From Mariannaea sp. PMI_226 (Eukaryota; Ascomycota; Sordariomycetes; Hypocreales; Nectriaceae): DNA of 64,000 nt. The DNA lies in the NCBI GenBank assembly GCA_024336345.1, contig JANFOG010000006.1:310001-374000 (forward strand), given 5' to 3'. Below, piece after piece: positions 45,857-56,688 of this stretch. The notes under the pieces were generated by a model. That model saw only the letters and a program-made list of their open reading frames with translations. It made no database searches and was not told the DNA's origin. The position numbers were made by a program, and so were the translations under genes. Positions within the stretch are counted from its first letter, which is position 1. Each line of letters begins with the position of its first letter.

Positions 45857-48853
45857 TTAGGCCGGTAAAGAATAAATGTTATCCCATTCCTTAGGATAGA
45901 CATGTTCCATAGACTTCACAATTTGCCATCGGAGACTATTATCACTCCCACGGTCTTCGTTGCTGTAGACAATGAGATAGTTTTCCAAGGGACTTGGTGG
46001 TTGATTGCCCCGGTCTCGAATTCGGCGTAGGATTCCCAAACGGTTCTCAATAGCGTCCCGAGCAGCTCGCGAGTCCTCCCAGACTGGCCCTAGTGCCTCG
46101 ACGATGTTCAGAGCTATTCTGACATCGCCAATAACGTCACTGAGGTGGGACAGCCGTCCGCCCGCAGTCAATACATCCACAGCTTCCGAGACAACCATAG
46201 CCATCACCGGGGGAACTGCACCAAACACCTCTTGGACATTTTCTCGAAGACGCAGAATGGCCTTGGCCACATCCAGGACCTTTGTAGAATGCTCAAAACA
46301 TCGCTGCACATTGAGCGAAGAGCTTGAGCTTGCAGACCGACCAGCTCCGGCACTGTGACGGTTGAGTTTGATCATGGCGTGGCTGTATAGAAGATATATG
46401 TTCAGGAACGGCCCGAGCTCTCCAGCCAGTGCCGCCGATTCCAAGTTGGAGGAGGAAAATAGTAATCGACGAGGTAACTTCTGATACCAGTCTAGTATGC
46501 GCGCTTGTAATCGATGCAGCTGCAATTGCAGCTCCGAGTCCCAGTCATGAACCGAGGTGCGACGGGACATTCGGTAGATACGAGAAATGGTTGTCGACCA
46601 AATGTGCACAATTTCGACGAGATATGCGGAAATTCCCAGCTCTCGGTCGTTGCTAGAGGGGAGCTTGGAGACATAGGGGTTAAACATCGGGGCCGAGGTT
46701 TCAATATCGTGCTCGAAACTATGCAGGTCAGTTGGAAGACGGATATAAACATCTTCAGCGTTGATCATAGCCGGCCGTTCTGGGAAGTGGTTATTCACGC
46801 GTTCTAGCATGAATAAGGACCAAAATGTTCGTCGTCTCGACTCCAAATAGCTGGTTTTGCTGATTCCAAAAGGATAGGCCGTTGGGTTTGATTCTTCGCA
46901 CTCCTGCAACTCAACATTGAGCTTTAGGGCCATCATGACGACGACTGCTCCCGAAATCATTTCGTTTGCGTCTGAAATTCGAGAGACGGAAAGGTAGTAA
47001 AGGTAGAGTAGCAACTTGCTCTGAATAAGTTGCAGGGATACAGTGGCAGTCATCAACTGCGCATAATGTGAGACCTGGGCATATTCAAATGCAATCGACT
47101 TGGGTCCTCCAGACAAGGCAACCCCAAGGGCCAAGACACTATACAGTAGCATCAAGTCATCGGGTGTCTTCCGGTGGTTCTGGTTGGAAACCCATGCCTT
47201 GAACTGGGTCTCAGGGATGAAACGTATGACTCTTGTGCTATCCAGTCGAGCAAAAAACTGCGATGTGACGTTTTGAATAGATGGGAGATCGGATAAAGAA
47301 GGGTCAGTAGCCCAGGCTCGACTCAGCACATCCTCGGGGATGCGAGGAAACTCCGTGACCTCATGCTGCACGGGATAAGAGGTCCGAATAGGCTCCGGTA
47401 GGGGCACTGAAGTAACTGCTTCTTCAGCAGGAACATAGCTATCGTACCCTACTCGAAGTCGCTTATGTGATCCAGCATCTGGTGATGGCTGGCGCAACGT
47501 AGTTCTCGGTGATACAGGCGAGCTTGCTTCGCTTCCAGATCCTCGCAAATCGGTTTGTCTCGATGGTCCACCCTGCTTGCTCGAATCATCAAGCTCCGCA
47601 GGCGGTGTTGAGGGAGACGTATTATGACCTCCCCGGGGCCTATTCAAAGATTTTGTCAGTTTACTGCCAAATGTACATGATAGAGGGCTTCCAGTAGCAT
47701 TTGCTTACGCATTCTTAAACTTGCAGACTCGACCAAATTTTTCGCACTGGAGGCAACGGGGATAGTCTGGGTCGCACTTGATCTTCTTCTCTCTGCAAGT
47801 AACGCATGCAATGGCGAGTCGTTTCCTAGGCTTACCGGCCTTGGTAACTCCCCAGTGCGCGTTCACGGCCTCACCGTCGATAACCGTCTTGCAGTGGCTG
47901 CCATCATCGTAGAAGTAACACATGCCTTCGCCAGGAACCTCGGCAGCTCGAACAAAACGAGGAAGGAAATGAGTTCCAGTCCAGATCTTGGGTCCAAGAC
48001 CATCCTTTGATGAAAGGCCATCCGAAGTCACAGTGCTCGTAGGTGTCGGGGGAGGGTTGGGGCCTCCATGAGACGGCCTTTGATCGGGAAAGCTTGGCGC
48101 AACACGATCCTTTGGCCCATGAAATTGCAGTCGAAACTGGTCCTGGGGTGGTCGAAACGGGGGGTCTCGAGGTCCTGCATGAAAATCGTGTCGACTAGAG
48201 TCTTGCTGCTGCGCAGGCCATTTCGCTGGATGGCTGTCTGCTTGTGAGGTTGGGCGAGGGTGGTCGCGTCCACTCTCCCGATATCTTGGCGATTCAGGGC
48301 CTCCAAACGATCTAGGCACCGCATGGGGAGGGTGCCTTTCTGTTTCGAACTTGTGGTCATAAGAAGTCCGCGGGTGGGATGCTGGAGGAGAGAGGGTTTG
48401 TGAAAAATAGGATGCTTGCGGAGGAGGCCTATCTCTAGATGGTGCACGGGGACGGTCCAAAGGTGAAGTGGCCGAGTAGGATGCAGGACGGTCCGAGACG
48501 GGAGAGTGAAGTGGTCGAACTGCAGACGGAGGTCCGAAAAGGCTGCTCAACGACGGCAGCTGTTGGCGTGGTGCAGCAACTTGTGAAGACGATGCTGGCC
48601 GGCTCTGGCCTCCCTCCACAATCTGATCCGCGGACATATCGGTGGTCATGGATTTTTCATACTTGGACATGGAAACAGAAGTTATTGGCGGAGAGATCCA
48701 CGGCTGCTGGTCTGCAGCTGGTGACGAGCTGGACGCGCTCGATAAGCTTGATGAGCAAGAAGAAACACCTGGGCTTATCAGCTCCGGTGGGGTATTTGGA
48801 AGGACCAAACGAGGACGAGACTCCAAGGCAGGTAGGATCCCCATTGAAAGCAT
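45857..48853 (-). CDS. Zn2Cys6 (GAL4-type) fungal transcription factor with central zinc cluster
   Basis: Exons 48853-47709 and 47639-45857 give 975 residues. The first 330 residues are Ser/Pro/Arg-rich and probably disordered. The zinc cluster sits centrally at about residues 350-378 (ACVTCREKKIKC, then YPRCLQCEKFGRVC), preceded by a basic stretch KAGKPRKRLA. The C-terminal half is the fungal transcription factor regulatory domain, with YLYYLSVSRISDANEMISGA and LESRRRTFWSLFMLERVNNH typical of that middle homology region. The combination of long N-terminal tail, HWGVTKAGKPRKRLA and central cluster suggests a conserved filamentous-fungal regulator, possibly of the Ebr1 branching-regulator type. 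I am not sure of that. The ATG at 48853 is the first in frame after a stop; an additional upstream exon cannot be excluded. The target genes are unknown. Confidence 0.9.
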
Positions 48854-50837
48854 TACTCGAAGTATCTCGAGCAGCAAAGAGTGGGCATATCTGGGGTAGA
48901 AAACAGTGAAGATGAGTTGACGGAGCGAACATCAGCCAGAAACATTAAACCAGTGGGGGAGATGGGGGGAGGGCGAGGGTGAAGCTGATAGATATTCCCT
49001 CGGGTCGAGGTAGAGAGCTAGTTGCTGCAGGGCGGGCACAGAGCACTACTTCACTTCGTACTTTTGGGGGAGGGTTCCTCAGCGGGTGCCAAGAAAGGCC
49101 ACAATGAAGGGATGACGGGACCCTAATCCGGAGAGTCGATACCAGTTGCCAGGAAGAAGCTGGTTTACAGGAGGGAGGGTGACGGTGGACGGTGTGCCAA
49201 TCTTAACACGATCCAGACTGTCGGGAGGATTGGACTTGGTCGAGAAGTACGGAGACGGAAGAGGGGGGGGGGGGAGGGGGGTGGGAAGCAGAGCGGAGAC
49301 CCGTTCGGTTACTTGGGAATAGTCGAGTGATGGAGTGATGACAGACTTACAAGTGGTCCGGGGCCAGAGAGTGAGCAAGGCAAATGAGAGAACCAGAAGC
49401 AGAACCGAGAACAAGAACCAAGAACCGAGAACAAGAAAGGAAGGCGAGGCGCATAGGGAGGATAGGAAACTAGTGATATACTGCGGCAGTGGCAGTGGCA
49501 GTCGGTCACCTCACAGGGAAAAAGTGCGAGCAAGAAGCAGCCAAAAGGCGAAGGAGAGCTGATCAGACTATGGAGACGGGCTGGATTCACCTGCGACATG
49601 CAGATTGGTGCAGTAACTGTGCTGTACTGTACTGTAATCTGTAGGTAGGTACGTAACGGGACCTACTACGTACCTGAAGTACTACTTTACTATATGACTA
49701 CGTTGACATGTATGTGTATGTAGGAAGGTCGGCAACGTTGGTAAGGTTGATGTAGCCTCTAGATTTGCGAGACGACGGACCACAGCGAGGTAGCAGTGGA
49801 CTACATGGGACTCTACGGGCGCCACGCGAATGCGAGGAGTCGTCCCCCCCCCTAAGGCCCAAGGCTTGTCTTGCTGAGGGGAGTGAGGTGGAAGAAAGGG
49901 AGAGGGGGAGGGGGGTGGTGCCGTCACCCACACGTGTGGCGCGGTACGCATCTGTGGCCTTATTTCATGGGATGGGATATGGTCTGGGATTAGCTTGAGA
50001 TGGATCACGGTATCGTGTACTTGCCGAATTCTGCCGCGGAGTAAAGAGTACGAAGTATTGCGGTACGTGCACGGTAAATGATGGGCTGAATGACTTGCGG
50101 ATGCAAGTGCAGGCGTCGAGCGATCCCCCTCCAAAAGTCACTGGCCATCGGCACCAACGGCAGGGCGGGTACAAGATGGCGTGGACGCCAGCCCAACGGC
50201 TTCTGAGCTGGGGTACGCTTCAACTCACGTTCGATTGGGGATCCTAACTGCAACAATGCAGACGCCGCAAGGGTACATGAGACATGGGTAGCCAGGCGCC
50301 GGGGGACGGGGCCGGGTGAGGGCGAGTCCCCGAAAGTCTCGGGGTGTGTGCGCACAAATGACGGCTGATATTGGGGATGGGCAGGGGGGGTGTGCGTTTG
50401 TGGAGCAAGCATGGTATCCATGGGGCGGATCAGCAGTCCTTGAAGCCGCGCGCACAAGACAACCATCACCGTCAGGAAACGAGTGGAGCGAGGAGCAAAA
50501 GGCTCTTAAAAGGGCCCAAGGCTTGCAGTCATGTCAGACGGCGAGGAGACTGGGGAGGGGGGATGGGAGAAGGGGTGGTTTGCATCAGTCAGATCCCTGA
50601 TCCAGATTTAGGGGTGTCGGGACGGGAGGTCATCCTCGAACTAGGCATTTATGTCCCAGAGGGCTCGATGGATGGGTAGATGGGTATCAATCCCAGAATC
50701 GTATTTTCGTGCGAGATTTGCTTTGGGCGGCAAATACTGGTGCAGGGGATGGACCAATCACAGAGGTAGTTATACATAACAGTGGCTACCTACCTATTTA
50801 ACACTGAGACGACTTGGACGACGTGGTGTTGGCGTTG

Positions 50838-50882
50838 GTGTTGGTGTGAGTGTTGGTGTGAGTGTTGGTGTGAGTGTTGGTT
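50838..50882. repeat. 12-bp minisatellite
   Basis: Three near-identical 12-base units of the form GTGAGTGTTGGT, preceded by GT-rich partial copies from 50826. On the minus strand it reads as a Thr-Asn-Thr-His type repeat in an otherwise unconvincing ORF. Confidence 0.85.
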
Positions 50883-51239
50883 CTTGGAACATGAGCCAAG
50901 ATCAAGACAGGAAGTGTCCTCGTAGGCGGCGGAACTGGATCGCATTCCAAACCTCGCCTCGTACGGAGCGCTTCCATGCGTGGATAGACCCTCCGCTCCC
51001 GACCTTCCGCGAAGAGATGAGGGTAAATAGATCGACCTATCCAAGAACTATGGAGTAGTATAACCACATACATAGAGGAAGAAGCACTAAATATAATTCA
51101 AATAAAAAAGAGAGAAGAAAACAAAGCACTCAAGAATACACGAGGTAACTGACGAAGGAGAAAAGCGCAGCCAGAGAGCACTGCATCAGCACTTACACCC
51201 TCCACGAGCGTCTGGCCACTCACCTCGGCAGTCAGTGGC

Positions 51240-51411
51240 GTACCTGCTGCCTCGTGCAAGCCTCAAACGGATGCATGCGCCGGGATATGTATCGAAGGAT
51301 GGCGCGGGGTGCCACCACTCCCGCCACCACCCAATACATTACCACGCCGCCCAACTTCTTCTTCTCCGTCATCTTGGATGGAGCCGCGGGCGTCATCCAT
51401 GTGCCGGCAGG
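51240..51411 (-). CDS. Doubtful small ORF, possible single-membrane-span protein
   Basis: An ATG at about 51402 opens a frame with GC-ending codons that reads MTPAAPSKMTEKKKLGGVVM, then a hydrophobic stretch (YWVVAGVVAPRAILRY) and a basic end. A possible GTACGC donor follows at 51243, so a second exon could exist. I recognise no family. It may be a small organellar or membrane protein, or chance in GC-rich DNA. Confidence 0.2.
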
Positions 51412-51416
51412 CAAAT

Positions 51417-51436
51417 AAAAAAAAAAAAAAAAAAAA
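51417..51436. repeat. Poly-A run (20 bases)
   Basis: An uninterrupted A run on the plus strand in the gene-poor segment. Confidence 0.9.
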
Positions 51437-54400
51437 GGTGTGGACTGCAGAAACGGCAGGATATGCAATGTACCATAGTGCTCTCGTCTTTGCAACCCTG
51501 CCCTGACCATCTGTAAAGAGATGTCATGAGCACCAGCTCTGCTAAATCCAACGGAACCGTACCCGTTTAACCATGGCGGCAGTTGGGCTATTCTGATGGA
51601 TGGATATTCTGGCATTCCTAATACCATGGTCGCTAATATCGATTTGCCAAATAATGAAGCTATGAGTAGCCTAGAGTGGTGCACTATCACTATCACTCAG
51701 GCCATGTTCATACATAGCTTCGCCGCAGGCAAGAATTAAATTGCCTGGCCTCTAGGCTAGCCAAAATCCGTGGCTTGGCCAATGCCGCCCACAGTGACAA
51801 CAACCAACGAACAAAGGCAATGTTCAGGCAGACCGAAGGCTGTCTTGAGGGTGCTACATAGTACGTATGTTCGACCGTTTTGGGCTTGGGATCCTGTTAA
51901 TCACCTCAGAGACTTGGGCGTCGAGGATTCACGCTAAGGAGAGAAACTGGGGCCTGCTTCATGGCTTGCTGCTGTACTGTACCTCTCCCATTCCTTTGGG
52001 TTTTCTTGGAACGGCACTGCGGAGCCAGCATCGACTGGACCAACACTCGTCCGTTCGGGGCGCGGATCAATAAACAGGCGAGCCGCGCCAAGCAGTGGTC
52101 TCGTTCCCTAGCCAATCATAAACTTCCTTCGGTTGGCTTGTCGGGTACGGATGTCCGCTCGAGCTTCAGGTTGGAGGCGCGCCGGAATGTCTGTTCCTAG
52201 CCACCAGCCAGTAATACCCGTTTATTTAGAACCATCAAGATATTGTATCAGGGGATTGTACTCCATACAAGGCGGAGCGCTCGCCACATATTGTACAGGT
52301 ACTACGTAGGACGGGAATGGTGAGACATTACCTGCCTGGTTGCACATAAGATACTGTAGAATATATTGGTGCGATAAGGCAACTTTTTCAAGGGCGGCGG
52401 TGCTGACTGCACTTGAGGGTCAGAATATTCAATTTTCTTACGTTGCTTCGACATCAAAGCTGAAGTTGGTCCTCCTCCTCGCAAAATCCATACGGTAACT
52501 CCGGGAAGCGGGGGCGTGAGCTCAGCGAGGCAAGACACTAAACTATGGTGGCTGGCTATGGTAATTGGTAGTAATCCTCGGTAGTGTACTGATTACTTCG
52601 AGAGCCACAGCCTCAACAGAGGATTATGGACGATAAAATACTAAATCCTGCACGAAATACGATACCAATGACAACCAACACAACGTGATACTAATTTTGA
52701 AAGTGACATGTGGAAATGTTGCTGTCGTCTCGGAGGCTGCTGGCGCTTGAGTTTGGCCGGCGGCCGAGCCCTGCTCCTTCAGGGTGCTTTGATGATTTCG
52801 GGAGTCCCAAATCTGGCGGCTTGCATCGCACTACTCATGTCGAAGGCGCGGAAAGAGCTGGCAACATTTCTTTGGAGTTGGGGTAGCCAGGATGCTGATT
52901 CGATGGTGCAGGGATGTTATCTCTTCCTTTTCGGAGGGCCCGTTGTGTGTAACTAACCTGACAGACGCCTTCGTTTCGTGACATAAGAGGAGCTGAAATG
53001 ATCGACTGCATGTATGAAGTTGACGATGTTGGTTATGGTTCACTCTACTGCAGACACGCCGACGGCGTTGTGACCCGTTTGGGGAGGGCATCAATAGCCC
53101 AAAACAATCAATGATAATGATAACAATAATTAGCAAAGAAGTGAGAGCAGCAGTGAACATCATTTATTTTCATTTTTTTTGGTAAAAAAAAATTAGAATA
53201 AAAAATAAATATAAATATAAATATAAAAAACAAAGACACGCACGGTGACTAAACCATGTTTGATCCTCAGGATGGAGAATGATCGCTATTATTTTTCGGC
53301 CCTGATGTGAGCCATCTTGCTGATCAACAAGTGTCGTGGAGAGCTTTGCTTTTCTTCCAGTGCCGGCCGCTACCTAAATTAATTATCTGTCCCGCGGGGT
53401 CCACTCGCATGACGTCTTGGCTGGTCGCGGCACATGGAGCTTGAAAAGGAATGGCATGGGACTATCATCCACACTCCTCCCGGCACTCGTATGATCTTTT
53501 GCCGCTAGTGTAAACGGAGCCGTCGCCTTCGTGGAACCGCTCATGAAAGCGGGAGGGTCTAAGGGATGGCAGTTTCAACAAGTCCTTGTTCTCAAAACTT
53601 TGTTGGTTTGAAGTTGAGAGAAGCAGAAAAGAGATGACTTGGATGTTTCTGAGAATCAACATACAGTGCAAGCAGCAAGATTATGTCGTTATAACATGAT
53701 GATGCCATGTTTCTTCCTGCGCAAGGAATTAGAGATGGATAGGTTAATTAAATATCAGCCAGCATCTCATCTATTCAGAAAACGGCAAACTTTCTGTGAT
53801 GTGAATCTGTGGAAGTAATTACAACCAACCCTAGCCTCATGGTGAGAATGTTGACAGATGGGCTTGTTGGCCGTTTTCGGCCCAATACACGACAGAGGAT
53901 TTACAGTGGCCACTCCGTACTCTTCGGTACAATCCTTCGCAAGCATGTGCGCTCGGATAACGCTTCAAGGTACAAAGTAGGTACCATAGTACGTACGTAG
54001 CAGGAATTACAGGGCACTGGTAAATAAGGTATTAGTAAAAACGGGACTTGGCGTTTCTGTGCGCACTACAGCACAAATTTCCGCTGGCGCCGGTCAAGTG
54101 GAAGAGTTGTTTTGCATGACCACCGAATGTGGGATGGAAATCATGTCTTGTTTGAGCGAAAGCCTCCAAGTTCAAAGAGCTCAAGTTCTTATGCAGCCAA
54201 TGAGAGATCGAGAATAAGGATCGGACCAGTGCGCTCGCCCATTCACTGTTGACAAACGGGTGTTGTGAGACGAAAGGTGCAGCCCGCACTGCACTGATGT
54301 TCCGGCTTACTATGTATGTACCATCACCTGCGCGTTGTGGAGCCCATACAGTACAGCACGTAACTCAATGAGGCAGGTTGAGGTTGATCAAGCGTGGACC

Positions 54401-54764
54401 TGCCTGCTTCACCTTTTGATGGAGAGACTAAGGTTGACTAACAGCCAAACTCCACGGCGGGCCACGCAGAGCTGGAACATGCGCCAGTGGGGAAAGAGCG
54501 AATCAAAAATGAGGAAATAAAAACAAACGGAAATGGGGTCTCAGCTTTTGCCTAATTAACTGCCTTTTTCCGCTAGATTTGGTGGCAAGAGCATATGGCT
54601 CCGATTTCGATTTCCGTCTTACGAGCAGCAACTTCCCTGTACTTTCCCTTCCAATACGAAAAGAACGTTCTAAAGGTCTTCAGTTCAGACATTCTCTCAC
54701 TCAGCAATCTAACAGCAACGCCTGGCCAAGACGCATCTAAGGGCACACAAAACTGTTACAATTT

Positions 54765-54766
<2 letters not shown>

Positions 54767-54823
<57 letters not shown>

Positions 54824-54824
54824 T
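54767..54824. repeat. (ATT)n microsatellite
   Basis: About nineteen perfect ATT units, the longest simple repeat in the window. In one frame it encodes a poly-Tyr run, which is an artefact of the repeat. Confidence 0.95.
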
Positions 54825-56193
54825 TAGAATAAGAAAAAAGGCAAAGGAAAAGTACAAAAATGAAAAATGTTTGAGATGAGGGATGAAAGGGGGCGTGTGC
54901 GATGATGTTGCTCGGGCGATCCGATACTTTTGCTGACGGACTGCGGGGAAGAGGCTTTCATTGACCCCCATTTCACGTGGCATTTCCTTCGTCTCTCCTC
55001 CACAGTCGACAAGCGTCTCGCTTGATGGCACCAATAGGGAGCGCTGTGGCTCCCTCATCTCAGTTCATGGTTAGTGTTCGATTTATCTGCCCTACCGGTT
55101 TCTGCTCGGTCTGACGGCTCCTGTTTTGGTGAGATGAGATGACTGGTCGTCAGAGTCGCGGAGCGGGCACAAGATCGACATTTATCGACTTTGACTGCAA
55201 GTGAGCTGACAGGCCTCAGCCCAATGAAAACACCCACCCACACCGCGAATTAAGAGAAACAGAAGCCGATGCGCTTGACAATACGCATCTCACCGGGAGG
55301 CATGGCGTAACAATACTACTACTGGGTGCTGGCCTAGAGCTGGAAACTTCCTTGCGGAACGACTGTCGCCACTCAACAACGGCATGTTGGCCCGACATGT
55401 TCCCCCATCATTCACCAGGTACGTCGTCCTGTGTTTTTTTTTTTTTCAAATCACCTAACCAACCCCATTGGCCTCGTGGAAACCTAAATTAATTGAGGCT
55501 GTTCCGATTCCCAGTCCAGTCAAATAATGGTAAACGACGCTCTACCCCAGATCCACAGTTGTACCGCTGCTGCGCGGATCTGGCATGGCGGACTTCTCTA
55601 TTCGGCTTCCTGATCCAGCTTCATTTCCGACCCCTGATGAGAAACAGAGACACTAATAAATACCTGATGTACTGCAGAGTGGCTCGGCCGAGTGAGTGCC
55701 CAAGACACTGCCAAACGTTGATCAGTTATTGTCTATGCGGTTCTCGCTTCGCCCAGCGCCGCCGAAGACCTTGACCCTGTGCATTAATGGAATGACGAAT
55801 GTCTCTGTACACACGAAGCGACGATTACACGGGCATCCGTGTGATAAGATCAACAATCAGACCAGATCGACCCACCAGAAATAGGTAGTTATGCCCTCTG
55901 TCGGTGGGTATCTCTCAGACCAGCTTCAAAATCAGGGGCTTGCTGTCAGCCTGAATATCACCGAATCCCATGTACCAATTGCTCTTGGGTGACTTGGGCT
56001 AGGTGCCGAAAGAACTCGGCGTGGAACCCGCAGAGAACAGGGGGCTCTTGCCTGCCCCTTTCTATTGAGTGCACCAAATCTCGTGTCTGTCGTTCGATCA
56101 GTCTTGGCGGCTCTTGTAAGACTTCTTAGACACCCAACGAACATACATATAACCTAACGTCCTAATGCGAGGATACGGGCGTATCTGTTTATA

Positions 56194-56688
56194 TTATACG
56201 CGGTACTCGCTGTATTCGACGCCGGCCATCGCGCCAGACTTATCAGGATAGGATGGTCTCTGAGTATCCACACCAAGCGGCAAACCAACCATTGCAAATC
56301 TCGACAACAGGCTCTCCGATTGCAGAACAAAGTACGTGCGATGAGCGTATTGTTCCCTTCTGATATTACTCCATGTCATCAAGCAAGCTCTTCCAAATGA
56401 GAAGCCAAGAAGTGCCGGGCCTTTCGGGCCAGCATAGAACGTGGGTGCAAGGGTGGAGGGGTGCAATGCAACAGGCAAATCAATACTGGGATAACTCCAT
56501 GGAGTCAATGTAGTCTCGGGTGCCGTGCAGAGATGGACCGAATCCCCACACCGTTGGGGCTCTCGTCGGTCCCGACGGGAACGAACAGAACCCTGCGCTT
56601 GACTCGTGGCTAGCCATACGGCACCAATCAGCGATGACCCTCTACGAAGGACTGGTTCATTGAGATGGGTACCCGTCGTAACTCGCAA
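56194..56688 (-). CDS. Doubtful orphan ORF (exon or pseudogene fragment)
   Basis: A 164-codon stop-free stretch without an early ATG. Its composition looks more protein-like than other ORFs in the gene-poor segment (for example GPALLGFSFGRACLMTWSN, then FAMVGLPLGVDTQRPSYPDK). No domain is recognised. It could be an internal or terminal exon of an orphan gene, a relic, or chance. Confidence 0.2.
   Translation of the reverse strand: MRVTTGTHLNEPVLRRGSSLIGAVWLATSQAQGSVRSRRDRREPQRCGDSVHLCTAPETTLTPWSYPSIDLPVALHPSTLAPTFYAGPKGPALLGFSFGRACLMTWSNIRREQYAHRTYFVLQSESLLSRFAMVGLPLGVDTQRPSYPDKSGAMAGVEYSEYRV

Noticed and set aside
50841..50882. Possible CRISPR-like or telomere-like repeat
   Set aside because: The units are contiguous 12-mers without spacers and do not match TTAGGG telomere repeats; a simple minisatellite.
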